A stretch of 64,000 bases of DNA from positions 5,583,451-5,647,450 of the forward strand of contig CM055757.1 in assembly GCA_029465975.1 (NCBI GenBank). Reading direction: 5' to 3'. The notes beneath the pieces were generated by a model. The model made no database searches and was not told where the DNA came from. It saw only the letters and a list, made by a program, of their open reading frames with translations. The first letter of the stretch is position 1; each line of letters starts with the position of its first letter. Made by a program: the position numbers and the translations under genes. Source of the DNA: Dallia pectoralis. Its lineage: Eukaryota; Chordata; Actinopteri; Esociformes; Umbridae. Positions 11,701 through 26,600 of the stretch are shown one piece after another.

Positions 11701-14700
11701 GGATGAGTTATAAAAAATTCACCCCCCTCACAGTTGTTATGAAGGGCAAAATTAGCTGTATGGACCAAATCCAAATAGAGAACCAGGCTGTAAACATGTT
11801 TTTTTCTGCTGTAAAGTTGATCATTTTAACATGGGGGAGATACAGATTTGACTCACTTCTGCAGCCAGCCTCAAGCGGCCAGTCAATGAATTGCAGTTTA
11901 ACTCACTTCCTTATTGGTTTCAGGAGAGAGACCGGAAGGTTGCCACTTGCGTGCACCCCTGATACTTTCCATGTCCATGTTCTATATAACCTATATGTCA
12001 CACTCGCTAACCGCTGTATCTCTCCATATATAACCTATATGTCACACTGGCTAACCGCTGTATCTCTCCATATACAACCTATATGTCACACTCGCTAACC
12101 GCTGTATCTCTCCATATATAACCTATATGTCACACTCGCTAACCGCTGTATCTCTCCATATATAACCTATATGTCACACTTACTAACCGCTTTATCTCTC
12201 CATATATAACCTATATGTCACACTTACTAACCGCTTTATCTCTCCATATATAACCTATATGTCACACTCTAACCGCTGTATCTCTCCATATATAACCTAT
12301 ATGTCACACTTGCTAACCGCTGTATCTCTCCATATATAACCTATATGTCACACTCGCTAACCGCTGTATCTCTCCATATATAACCTATATGTCACACTCG
12401 CTAACCGCTGTATCTCTCCATATATAACCTATATGTCACACTTGCTAACCGCTGTATCTCTCCATATATAACCTATATGTCACACTTGCTAACCGCTGTA
12501 TCTCTCCATATATAACCTATATGTCACACTCGCTAACCGCTGTATCTCTCCATATATAACCTATATGTCACACTCGCTAACCGCTGTATCTCTCCATATA
12601 TAACCTATATGTCACACTTGCTAACCGCTGTATCTCTCCATATATAACCTATATGTCACACTCGCTAACCGCTGTATCTCTCCATATATAACCTATATGT
12701 CACACTCGCTAACCGCTGTATCTCTCCATATATAACTAGGGATGCACCGAATATTCGGCCACCGAAAATTTTCGGCCGAAAATGGCCCAAAAGGGCATTT
12801 TCGGTTTTCGGCCGAAACACTTTTATCACCGAAACAATACGGCCGAAATATGTTGTGATCTATTCGGATCCTCTGCACTTCATCGCGACTGTACTTGATC
12901 CGCGTTATAAAGACCATTACTTGGATGCAGAAATAAAGCAGCGCGCACGAGAAATGATCCAGGCGGCGATGGATGCGGAGAACCCGCGTGGAGACGGAGC
13001 AATAGCGCACGGAGCAGTAGGGCACGGAGCAGCAGCGCACGGAGCAGCCTGCGCACGGAGATCAGAGCGCAGAAAAAAAGACTCGTCTCTCTGCACTAGA
13101 TGAGGGGCATGCACCCTCGTCTGATATGTTCAGTGAAATCCTGCAAGAAAATGCCTCACATGGGCGTAGGTTTAGGGGGGGACGCTGGGGACATGTCCCC
13201 AACAACATTTTAACATGACTAAATTGTCCCCACCAATATTTTAGCGAACTCCGTTATGAGTTTGTGAAGCGATTTGGGTCAATTCCGACCGCAGAGCCGG
13301 TACGGTACTAGAAACGCCGTAATTTGATTGGCTAAAAAACCTAGGGGAGGGGAGTTATCTGACACGCTATAAGTACACAGGAGAGTGACTGAAGACAACA
13401 GTAAAGTTACCAGTGCTTTCTGTTAATACATACCCCATATCTTAGAATCTTGCAGTCACAATAAACAGTGGAAATGTTTCCTGTGTATATTTTGCTTATG
13501 TAATGTGGCCTATTTGGGATATCCCATTAGTAGGGGCGGAGTAGTGGCACCACCAGGGTCGCTACAATATATTGAATCTGACAAACAGCATTACCATCTA
13601 AAAGTTGAACGCCAGGTACTACATAATAATTTTTGTCTGCACATGGATAGGCCTATGCTAGTTAAACTTTAGTGTAGTATAAAAGAAACAGGCTATTGTC
13701 TCAACTAAGCGCAAAAATAATCACATTATTCTCAGTAAAAGTTCACTTGCCGGAGGGGGGGGGAGAGATGTCCCCACCAAAGCTGAGACCAAACCTACGC
13801 CCTTGGTGCCTCATATCCATAAATGCAATGGTACTAATAATTGGCATAATTTATTTCGGTGTTTCGGTTTTCGGTCTTGGTTTCCTCTTTCGGTTTTCGG
13901 TTTCGGCCAAGAATTTTCATTTCGGTGCATCCCTATATATAACCTATATGTCACACTCGCTAACCGCTGTATCTCTCCATATATAACCTATATGTCACAC
14001 TTGCTAACCGCTGTATCTCTCCATATATAACCTATATGTCACACTTGCTAACCGTTGTATCTCTCCATATATAACCTATATGTCACACTCGCTAACCGCT
14101 GTATCTCTCCATATATAACCTATATGTCACACTTGCTAACCGCTGTATCTCTCCATATATAACCTATATGTCACACTTGCTAACCGTTGTATCTCTCCAT
14201 ATATAACCTATATGTCACACTTGCTAACCGCTGTATCTCTCCATATATAACCTATATGTCACACTTGCTAACCGCTGTATCTCTCCATATATAACCTATA
14301 TGTCACACTTGCTAACCGCTTTATCTCTCCATATACAACCTATATGTCACACTCGCTAACCGCTGTATCTCTCCATATATAACCTATATGTCACACTTGC
14401 TAACCGCTTTATCTCTCCATATACAACCTATATGTCACACTTGCTAACCGCTTTATCTCTCCATATATAACCTATATGTCACACTTGCTAACCGCTTTAT
14501 CTCTCCATATACAACCTATATGTCACACTTGCTAACCGCTGTATCTCTCCATATATAACCTATATGTCACACTTGCTAACCGCTTATCTCTCCATATATA
14601 ACCTATATGTCACACTTGCTAACCGCTTTATCTCTCCATATACAACCCATATGTCACACTTGCTAACCGCTTATCTCTCCATATACAACCTATATGTCAC

Positions 14701-17700
14701 ACTTGCTAACCGCTTTATCTCTCCATATACAACCTATATGTCACACTTGTTAACCGCTGTATCTCTCCATATATAACCTATATGTCACACTTGCTAACCG
14801 CTGTATCTCTCCATATATAACCTATATGTCACACTTGCTAACCGCTGTATCTCTCCATATATAACCTATATGTCACACTCGCTAACCGCTGTATCTCTCC
14901 ATATATAACCTATATGTCACACTCGCTAACCGCTGTATCTCTCCATATATAACCTATATGTCACACTGCTAACCGCTGTATCTCTCCATATATAACCTAT
15001 ATGTCACACTTGCTAACCGCTGTATCTCTCCATATATAACCTATATGTCACACTCGCTAACCGCTGTATTTCTCCATATATAACCTATATGTCACACTTA
15101 CTAACCGCTTTATCTCTCCATATATAACCTATATGTCACACTTGCTAACCGCTGTATCTCTCCATATATAACCTATATGTCACACTCGCTAACCGCTGTA
15201 TTTCTCCATATATAACCTATATGTCACACTTGTTAACCGCTGTATCTCTCCAAGTTCCACTGCCCCATTGCCCAAATCCACCATCGACGGCATTTTCCTG
15301 ACCGCGGTCTCTGCCCATTGGTGCGCGAGCAGTAATTTGTCATCTCCCTCTGAGCGTAACCAAGACGAGATGGCAGGCCCTGGGGGCGACCGGCCTCTAC
15401 CACCCTTACGTAACGACCCCAAGTTCTGAGGAGGGTGATGGGGAACAATCGAATATACCTGAGGAAGACAAAAAGGGAAAAAAGCTTGGAATCCTCAGAG
15501 GCGAAAGAGATGCATTAATTATAGCAATACCTTCAAAAGACAACCTCCATTACATCAGAAGCAGTGGAGGAGAAGATAGGCACTCAGGAGATGTAGACAC
15601 TAGGCATTCAGCACCATTAGAGATATCCGCTCCAGCCGGAGGGGGTCCTGCCAGTCCGCCCTGCCAGTCCGCCCTGCCAGCCAAGGCTTCCCACGCTCCC
15701 AGAACAGCCTCAGGCAGACAGCAACGACAAACAAAGAGCCCATCCTGAAGCATCCCTGTCTTATTCCCCGCTCTGAGATCTTTTCCCAAGAACCACTTGG
15801 AGTCAAAAATGTCACTCGGTGAAATGAAGAATACCCAGATAACTTGGGCAAAATCTGAGCGTAACGAACGAACAGAACAGCCTGTGCTGGTGTCACTGCT
15901 GTGATATTTTAACACCCTCCGACACCTGACAACTTGGTAAACACCTGTAGAACATAGAGATAAAACGACGAGAGCCCAAACCAACCAGACCAAATGAACC
16001 TTGGGTAATTTCACACTGCATCACGGTAGCTTTTCTCCAAGTTTGTCCATAGTATAAATGGACATGCACAAAGTGTAAAAGGACATGCACAATCACGGAA
16101 GAACATTGTGTGTCGACAGCGGTGGTGACAGCAACCTGGCACTTCACGCGACACCTCCGACCAGTGCGGTTAATAACAAGACATTTACTAACTGATTAGC
16201 CCAAAGAGATCACGACACCACATATAACGAATATGCAAATTGACCAATTAAAAACCCCCCATCTTAGGGAAGGACAATCTCTGTGTCCAGTCGTCCCCTG
16301 GAGCAATACTGCAGACATCTCGCCTGTGAGGTGATAAAAATAAGGAAGCATGCTGATAATAACCGGCCGTATCTTCACACATCGCGGCATCTGCACTCTC
16401 TGTGTTAACATGTTAGCTCTGGCCCTGTTATTTCTTTATTAAATGGTGGAACACGGACAACATCAGCACATAGGACACATCCTGTTGGTAAAAACCCACT
16501 CCGATATTTGTCGACCTAGTGCAGCAGCCCAACAGGAGCTGGAGAGTGACGTGGGAAGGTCATCAGAACGTCCGCAGGATGAACCACGGTGGTGTGTGTG
16601 TGCGGTGGTGTGTATGTGCGGTGGTGTGTATGTGCGGTGGTGTGTATGTGCGGTGGTGTGTATGTGCGGTGGTGTGTATGTGCGGTGGTGTGTATGTGCA
16701 TATCACTGTGGTGTGTATGTGCGGTGGTGTGTATGTGCGTATCACTGTGGTGTGTATGTGCGGTGGTGTGTATGTGCGGTGGTGTGTATGTGCGTATCAC
16801 GGTGGTGTGTGTGTATCATTGTGGTGTGTATGTGCGGTGGTGTGTATGTGCGTACCACGGTGGTGTGTGTGTATCATTGTGTGTGTGTGCGGTGGTGTGT
16901 ATGTGCGGTGTGTGTGGTTTGTATGTGCGGTGGTGTGTATGTGGTTTGTATGTGCGGTGGTGTGTATGTGGTGTGTATGTGGTGTGTATGTGGTGTGTAT
17001 GTGGTGTGTATGTGCGTATCACTGTGGTGTGTGTGTGCGTATCACTGTGGTGTGTGTGTGCGTATCACTGTGGTGTGTGTGTGCGTATCACTGTGGTGTG
17101 TGTGTGCGTATCACTGTGGTGTGTGTGTGCGTATCACTGTGTGTGTGTGTGTATCACTGTGGTGTGTGTGTGCGTATCACTGTGGTGTGTGTGTGCGTAT
17201 CACTGTGGTGTGTGTGTGCGTATCACTGTGGTGTGTGTGTGCGTATCACTGTGGTGTGTATATCGCCATGTTTGTACGGTCTTACACGCGTAAACGGTCC
17301 CTGAGGAGACGTCTCGATCTGGAGAGTTAGGTCATTGGGCCAAATTAAGTCAACAGATCAATCATCAAACCAATCAATCAACCAGTGAACACCCTCGTTA
17401 TGGGTTTGGAGGGTGACTGGAGGGCATTCTGTTGTTGCCGGCTGTTTATGACTGGAGGGCATTCTGTTGTTGCCGGCTGTTTATGACTGGAGGGCATTCT
17501 GTTGTTGCCGGCTGTTTATGACTGGAGGGCATTCTGTTGTTGCCGGCTGTTGATGACTGGAGGGCATTTTGTTGTTGCCGGCTGTTTATGACTGGAGGGC
17601 ATTCTGTTGTTGCCGGCTGTTTATGACTGGAGGGCATTTTGTTGTTGCCAGCTGTTTATGACTGGAGTGCATTTTGTTGTTGTTTATAACTGGAGGGCAT

Positions 17701-18510
17701 TCTGTTGTTGCCGGCTGTTTATGACTGGAGGGAATTTTGTTGTTGCCGGCTGTTTATGACTGGAGGGCATTCTGTTGTTGCCAGCTGTTTATGACTGGAG
17801 GGCATTTTGTTGTTGCCGGCTGTTTATGACTGGTTGGCATTCTGTTGTTGCCGGCTGTTTATGACGGGAGGTCATTCTGTTGTTGCCGGCTGTTTATTGA
17901 CGGGATGGTATATTGTTGTTGCCGGCTGTTTATGACTGGAGGGCATTCTGTTGTTGTCGGCTGTTTATGACGGGAGGTCATTCTGTTGTTGCCGGCTGTT
18001 TATTTGACGGGAGGGCATTCTGTTGTTGCCGGCTGTTTATAACTGGAGGGCATTTTGTTGTTGTCGGCTGTTTATGACGGGAGGTCATTCTGTTGTTGCC
18101 GGCTGTTTATTTGACGGGAGGGCATTCTGTTGTTGCCGGCTGTTTATAACTGGAGGGCATTTTGTTGTTGTCGGCTGTTTATGACTGGAGGGCATTCTGT
18201 TGTTGCCGGCTGTTTGATGGGAGTGCATTGTGTTGTTGCCGGCTGTTTATATTAATTTGTCCCACACAGCGACATTAGTTAGAACAACACATCGGTCATC
18301 AGTGGGTATTCCTTCTACTGGCACGGCCAGTTGTTTTGCCTCGCTGTCATTCAGGAGTCACGGCCGTACTCCCAGCGCCTCCTCCCCCTTCTAATAAAAC
18401 TCCTCTGTAGAGGGGAGTGGAGGAGCCAGGAGGTAGCAGCTGTGTGGTTTTGTCTCTCGTTGAGTGGTGGCTGATGCAGTCTGCTCTATAGAGGGTCAAT
18501 TCTGGCAAAA

Positions 18511-18554
<44 letters not shown>

Positions 18555-21500
18555 CTGAGCCGAGACATTATGACCACCCGCCTAATGATGCTGGTCCTCG
18601 TCATCTATCATCACCCATGTCTACTGTGAGGTAAACGGATAAAACTATTTGATATGTACACACTGATCAGCAAAAACATTATGAATATGCCGCCAAAACC
18701 TGGTGAGGCACAGACACAACAAGACCCCTAAAGGAGTCCTGTGGTGTCTGACACAGAGACATCTGCAGCAGATCCTTCAAGTCCTGTAAGTCGATCGTGA
18801 TCCGGGACATTTGGTGGCCAGGACAACACCTTGAACTATACATCGTGTTTCTCAAACCATTCCTGAACATGTACGTGTGGCAGAGCACATTGTTCTGTGG
18901 AACGAGGCTACCGCCATCAGGGAATACCATCACAGTGTATTTGGACTGCAGCGGTCTGCCAGGGCATTCTGCCGGGTCAGCAGATACACAGACCCATATG
19001 CAGCAGGGTGTGATGCACAGTGTGTTATTACACATTCATGTCCCACTGTCTGTCGGCTCCACCAGATGTGACAGCCTTCGTTTCCCTTCTCTGACCACAG
19101 TCCATAGGTACTCACCACTGCTGACTGGGAGCACCCCACACACCTTGTTGTTTCAGAGGTGCTCAATTTGGCTCCTGTCAAAGTTGCTCAGGTCTTTACT
19201 TCTGCTCATTTCTCCTTCTCCAACATATTGACTATGAGAACTGATTGTTCACTTACCATCTAATCTACACACACCTTGACACGTGCCCTCGTTAGGAGAT
19301 GATCAACGTTATTTGCTTCACCGGAGGGCAAAATGTTTTTTAAGTGTATACAGCTAGTTATAAAACAAGAGACACTGCCACATGTTTGGAGTGGGTTCTC
19401 TCATATATATGGATATTATTGAAGAGCTTATATCGCGTTATTATTGCAATAAGAATTATTTGTGGTAAATGATAGATCTCATATTGGGTTTTAAGTGCAT
19501 GCTACAGTAGCTGGAAAATACATTGTTGATTAAACGAGATTTCCCGACGTGCAATTGGTTATTCAAATTCTTAAAGTTGACAAAAAAGCTGCAACATGAT
19601 CGTCCACCGTTGCAGCCTCGGTTAGATAAAGATATCTAGAAAATGTAATGAAGTTAATGTTATTGTCTTTGCTTAAGCATCAGAGACTGGAGGTAAGAAA
19701 ACCATGAATCAAATCATTCATTCGTCTGTGTCATTAGGCGAAAGCTGAATTGCTTGCGAACTAGATATCGACGCTTGATGTAAAAATGTGCATTAAGTTA
19801 TGCTGAATATTAACGGTGAGAATGTGGCCAAAAGTGCATACAAATTGGAAATGTTTAAGATCAATATTGCTTGTCATGAAAAAAAAATCTAGCGCTGCCA
19901 AATGCCAACCCTGGCTGGAAATCTGATAACATATGTCAATATTGAACTGGAACAGCTCTGTCCTGATTGATTGCGTTGTTACTAGACGCGTTGTTACTGG
20001 ACGTGTTGTTACTGGACGCGCTGTTACTGGACGCGCTGATACTGGACGCGCTGATACTGTACGCGCTGATACTGGACGCGCTGTTACTGGACGCGCTGTT
20101 ACTGGACGCGCTGTTACTGGACGCGCTGTTACTGGACGCGCTGTTACTGGACGCGCTGTTACTGGACGCGCTGTTACTGGACGCGCTGTTACTGGACGCG
20201 CTGTTACTGGACGCGCTGATACTGGGCGCGCTGTTACTGGGCGCGCTGTTACTGGGCGCGCTGTTACTGGGCGCGCTGATACTGGACGCGCTGATACTGG
20301 ACGCGCTGATACTGGACGCGCTGATACTGGACGCGCTGATACTAGACGCGCGCTTAGACGCCCCGTAATAACGACGTATAGCGTCTACATAATATGCTGC
20401 AGAAATAAAGCATGAGTCACACATTAATTCAAGAACAAAATGCATTGTAATGCGACGCTTAAAAAATATAGTTACTAGTTTCCACACGCACACACATACT
20501 GTAACAGTGTCAGTGGTGACACGTTTTCCCGTAGCTTTTAAACTTACACACTCCAACACACACACACACACACAAAATTCTTTATCCTGGCTCACGAGCC
20601 AAGTGACGTACACGCTGAACGGGTGAGAAAAGCACAGCCTCCTCAGATGCGCGGAGTGAGCATGTGTGTGTGTGTGGTCCACACGACTGGCTAGGATGTC
20701 CTCTATACTGTTGCTAAGGAAATGGGTGACATGAATGGGTTCGTTGGAAAGGTTCAAATGCTCCTCGCCCCTCCTCGCCCGGTGTTACGGTACATGTCTG
20801 TTTACAGAAATCAGCGCGAGCAAACCGGCGCGTCATAAGGATCTCTGCAGCAGCAGCCGAGGTAAGAACCACAACATTGCTCCCGGTCTCTCTCTCTCTC
20901 TCTCTCTCTGTACATTGCACTCAGTTACAATTAACGGACCTCTGTCTTGGTACAATTACTTATAATAATATTTAGGACGTGATCGATCAAAAAGCAATGC
21001 TGGCAAATGTACGGAAGCATGGCAAATGCATGTAAGCATCTCGACGAAAGAAATGTGATGTGTTATTTCAAAGTTTTTTAATAAAACATTTATGGAAATA
21101 AATAATATCGGAATATAATTTTTTAAAGAAATTACCTGGGATACTGAAGTCACTGTGGTTTGTTAACCTTAGCGGAGAGATGTGAAGAGGACACTGCAGC
21201 TGAAGTCCACATACAGAGCAGATATCAGCAGCGTATTCTCCTGCCTGCTAATTGTTCAGCTGTGGTGTAGGTGTAGGAAAGCCAGACGCAACAGAAAACA
21301 CACTCAGACATTAAAACCAGTATCTCCTTATTTCAATAAGCAGACGGGCTCTCGTATCGGTCCAGCCTCACGTTCTCCTTTGTTCCTGCAAGTCTTGAGT
21401 GTATAATAGGGTGAGTGGGGGGGGGGGTGGTGAGAGAGAGACCTGCTCAATTCAATTTCCCATTCCTGTCTGCTCTCTCCAGTTCAGTGGAGCCGGGGCT

Positions 21501-23616
21501 GAGAGGCTGAGTGGCTGAGCTGAGGGGCTGAGGATCGGCCAGCTCTATCAGCAGTATCCCCCCTCCAGCCGTCTGAGCCGAGGGGCGGTGGAGGCGGAGG
21601 AGAGGTGCCTGGCCCGGCACTGGGTGGATGGTGCCTGGAGGTCGGGGCGCCTCGGCAGCAGGGGGAAGATGGCGTCCACCGGCATGCAGGTCTTCGCGTT
21701 TGTCCTGGCCCTGCTGGGCATCATGGGCGCCATGGTGGCCACGATGCTGCCCAACTGGAAGGTGAGCGCGGACGTGGGCTCCAACATCATCACCGCCATC
21801 TCCCAGATGCAGGGCCTGTGGATGGACTGCACCTGGTATAGCACTGGCATGTTCAGCTGCACCCTGAAGTACTCGGTGCTGTCGCTGCCCGCCTACCTGC
21901 AGACGGCCCGCACCACCATGGTGCTGTCGTGCGTGACGGCCGCCATGGGCCTGTGTCTGGCCTCCCTGGGGCTCAAGTGCACCCGCTGGGGGGGCGGACG
22001 ACGCTCCAAGAGGCACGCGGCCATCGCCAGCGGCGGCTGCTTCATCGCCGCCGGCTTCCTGTGCCTGGTGCCCGCTTCCTGGTTCACCAACGAGGTCATA
22101 ACCAACTTCCTGGACCGCAGCGTGCCGGAGAGCAATAAGTTTGAGCCCGGCGGCGCCGTGTACGTGGCCTTCCTGTCGGCCGGCTTCCTGTTCGTGGGGG
22201 GCTCCATCTTCTGCATGACGTGCTCCGGGAAGAGGCACGGCCACCAGGACCTGGTCCTCCTGCCTCCGCCCGATAAACTGCTACTGCAGCAACAACAGCA
22301 GCAGCTCCTGCAGGAGCAGCAGGAGCAGCTCCAACACCAGTACTGCTCCCTCTCCCCGCTAGACAACAAGACCGGCTACAGCCTGCAGGACTACGTCTAG
22401 GCAACGGCCCGGGAGTCACGCGGCGCGACACCGGCTTTGGGGAAGCCTCTGCATGCGACACACCTGGCTCTCAACGGAGCAAGAGACGGCGGATTAGGTG
22501 AGGTTAACGAGAGGAGGGAAAAGACTCGGAAGGCATTTTATCCCCCCCCCTCCAACCCACATAGTATTTTCCGGTTGTTCCGCGAGCAGCACACGAGCGG
22601 GCGGAGGTATTCCCCGATGGGTCCCCTGGACAGACGGACGGACGGCGAATGAGAAACGCCACGACACACAGCCAGGGGAGGAAGACAGGCGCTGCAGTGG
22701 GAGGGGAATCGCTGCTGTACAAATGCAGATACCCCAGCGATCAGCATCCGTAAATCACATTGAGAGGCCCCCCCGGGGGAGTGGATTCGCTGATAGCCTC
22801 CCGTTCATCTCCTTTTCCTTGCCAAAGGTTTGAATTGAAAAGCAATCATTTAGCTGCTAACAACCGTTTGGTAGCCACCCATTCGGCAGGTCAGCAATAT
22901 TTGTGTTATTGTCTCAAATGGGCAATGATGATATGTGGAATTTTTTCATGAGCAAGCCATTGTAGTTTTCAACCATCCACTAGATAATGCTAGTTGTTGG
23001 ACCTGAATTGATAAATACTTTTTATTTTTGGTAGCTAATAGAGGGATTGATATTTTTGCCTAAGCATGCGGTCTGACCTGTCAGTGTTTATTATGCAGAG
23101 GAATGCTTGGTAGAGTACGACACGTGTATATATAGTGGAACAAAATGCCTGTGCCTAAAAAAAAAATTATTTCCTGCTGAAACTGTTGATGGAGTGCTTG
23201 TATACAGAATAATACTGGACCTCACACTGCAGGTGTAGACAGAACAATACTGGACCTCACACTGCAGGTGTAGACAGAACAATACTGGACCTCACACTGC
23301 AGGTGTAGACAGAACAATACTGGACCTCACACTGCAGGTGTAGACAGAACAATACTGGACCTCACACTGCAGGTGTAGAGAGACGGGGAGACTGACAGAG
23401 AAAGCAAAATGGACAGACATGTGGAGAGACGGACAGACAGGTGGAGAGACAGGTGGAGAGGGAGAAGCCGGCAGACTAGGCTGTTAAACATGCATGTGGT
23501 TGCGTTTTCACTGAGCCCTGTGTGCTGTGCTACTGACTTCATGTATTAGGCAAGGAAATAAAAGACACAGACCTACCCACAGACATTCACTTCACACCCA
23601 TACAGACGTTACATAA

Positions 23617-23678
<62 letters not shown>

Positions 23679-26600
23679 CCCTTTGACACACTGGGCTGCA
23701 TGTGCTTTTCATCCTGCTGTCCGCCTCCTCACTGCCATGGAAACGGGATCCTGCGCCCAAATATCTTTATTGTCTGGGATCTGTGTGCGGGGTGTGTGTG
23801 TGTGTGTTTGTGACTGCCAGTGCTTTGAGGTTGGGTAGGAGGGCATCTGTCTCTGCGTGGTCCTATAAACTGGCACAGAGCACCTCCCTAATCCCCTTGG
23901 TGAAGGAACAAGCCACTGTTACATGCTGGTCTGTCTGGACAGGATGTGTTATTCATGTCCCATAATGCAGTGCGTCTCGGAATTGTTGTGAGGGGGCATG
24001 GTGGCAAACGGGAAGGCTGAAACTGTGATAGTATGAAGAGGGTGTTGACTCAACTCAAACGTTCAAACTGTTTGAGTTATTTCTCCATATGTGAAGTGCC
24101 TCAACGGGCAATATGTCCCGCCACCTTACTGGTGCAAGATGCCTGGACACCAAGGAAAACCAGTTGTGTGTGTGTGTGTTTGGGGGGGGGGGGTGAAAGG
24201 GAGGACTCTATGCAGCTTGGTGTGTCAGTAATGTAGTCGTGTGTAAAACCTTGAATGGTTACGACGTGATGTCCAGAGTTCAACACCTTTCCAGCGTTAT
24301 TTATATGCCTCTCTCAGTTTCACGCTCATATTTATTGCCCCCGTCCTCGTGTCACCGGGACCGATTGTCTGTCTGTATGTGACTGACTGAATCTGACTGA
24401 CTGAATCCGACTGACAGTCCGTCTGTTTCTGACAAACTGACTGACAGACATTCTATGTGTCTGTTTGTCGCTTTCTGACTGGCATGACGCATACTTGCAC
24501 ATTGAAAGCATGTTATTCAGCATGCACACGCCCAGCTGTCCATCAATAGGTCAGGGGTCACTATTGCCCTTCAACACAGTCCTGTTTTAATGGCTGTCTG
24601 TTACACGGCTAGGTGGGGGGGGGTTGTATCTGGCCTGAAATGCAGGCGCTGGTGATTGCCAGTAATGTGTGGCCCAGTCCCAGTAATGTGTGGCCCAGTC
24701 CCAGTAATGTGTGGCCCAGTCCCAGTAATGTGTGGCCCAGTCCCAGTAATGTGTGGCCCAGTCCCAGTAATGTGTGGCCCAGTCCCAGTAATGTGTGGCC
24801 CAGTCCCAGTAATGTGTGGCCCAGTCCCAGTAATGTGTGGCCCAGTCCCAGTAATGTGTGGCCCAGTCCCAGTATATTTCCTCTCTGAGGACAGGAAGGA
24901 CAGGACAAGCAGATGGCTGAGACCAGCTTGCCACCTGCAGGTGGGTGACTACCAACCAGGGCATCACATCAGGTCCTGGCAGCCTCCGACGGGCAGGTTT
25001 CACCCCCCACCGTGCCCGGGGGCAGAGCTGGGGTCCACACAGTGTATCAGCCCAATAGCTATAGTGTCCAATGCCCGGGAGTCTTTGACAAATGCAATAA
25101 ATCGAAGATAAGAATGTGACTGTGCCCGCCATGAGAATGTGCCAAATGGACCCCAGGGAGGTCGGGTACCGTCCGGCCGCTGTCGGGTCTGGTACCGTCC
25201 GGCCGGTGTCGGGTCTGGTATAGTCCGGTGTCTGGTACCGTCGGGTCTGGTACCGTCGGGTCTGGTACCGTCTGGCCGCTGTCGGGTCTGGTACCGCCCG
25301 GCCGCTGTCAGGTCTGGTACCGTCCGGCCGCTGTTGGGTCTGGTATAGTTTGGTGTCTAGTCTGGTACCGTCGGGCCGGCGTCGGGTCTGGTAACGTCGG
25401 GACGGTGTCTGGTCTGGTATCGTCCGTCCGGTGTCGGTTCTGGTACCGTCCGGTGTCGGGTCTGGTACCGTCCGGTGTCGGGTCTGGTACCGTCCGATGT
25501 CGGTTCTGGTACCGTCCGGTGTCGGGTCTGGTACCGTCCGGTGTCGGTTCTGGTACCGTCCGGTGTCGGTTCTGGTACCGTCCGGTGTCGGGTACCGCCC
25601 GGTGTCGGGTCTGGTACCGCCCGTCCGGTGTCGGGTACCGCCCGTCCGGTGTCGGGTCTGGTACCGTCCGGTGTCGGGTCTGGTACCGCCCGTACGGTGT
25701 CGGGTCTGGTACCGTCCGGTGTCGGGTCTGGTACCGCCCGTCCGGTGTCGGGTCTGGTACCGTCCGGTGTCGGGTCTGGTACCGCCCGTCCGGTGTCGGG
25801 TCTGGTACCGCCCGTCCGGTGTCGAGTCTGGTACCGTTGGTACTTCATGCCATTGACCTTTATTACGTCTGTATGTAAATTCTACATTCTTGCACATGTT
25901 TTCTACATTATTTCTTGTGCCAGACTTCAGTCTTCAGTAAACTAGTCAGCTCTGTACAGGAGGATCTAGCTGGCTTCTCAACCTTATCATTCCATTATAA
26001 TCCAAAGCACACAATCCTTTCAGAAGCACGAGAAACAGTTTGGTTTTATCCAGAAATGTTTGCACACTTTCTTCTTTTGTTAGTATTGTCGAAATCATGC
26101 TTCAGGATTTCCTATTCAATTAAAAGTCTGTACACGTTCGGCGATCACATTTCGGGACTTCATTTTATACCTCGTTTTCTGCCACGGGAACACGCTTTCC
26201 TATTTTATTTGAATGTCTGAAGTTCATAAACTGTACCTTCTTTATAAGAAGACTAGCGGATTCCACCTCCGCTCGTGTTCCTGTGTTTGATAGCAGTTTG
26301 TTTCAGGTGGCCCGAGTCTCACAGGTCCAAATGTACAGAATGCAACTGGCAATGTGGAAAACAGGCAAAGCCTTTCTGTCTACTGCCATTTGAGTGGGGC
26401 CAGTGTGAGGTGTGTGTGTGAGGTGTGTGTCAGCTCCACGTGCATCCCCCCGCTCATCTGCCGGAAAACACCATTTCATTAGCTTCAAACGGCCTGGGAT
26501 CAAAGAACAGCCTTTAGATGTCTGAACAGTTGCGAGAGCAGAATGAGCGTTCAGATAATTACAGCTTATTTTTGTGGATGCTTTAGCACTTCTTGATTTT

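Noticed and set aside
16443..17330. 295-codon Cys/Val-rich frame
   Set aside because: Made of GT-rich repeat units; overlapping frames are equally open.
19933..20757. Opposing 160- and 273-codon frames
   Set aside because: Products of the 15-bp satellite on both strands.
21447..22244. 265-codon frame antisense to CLDN20
   Set aside because: Shadow of a GC-rich claudin exon, with no domain of its own.
24587..25897. 436-codon frame on the - strand
   Set aside because: Spans two separate minisatellites (22-bp and 21-bp) and has no recognisable domain.
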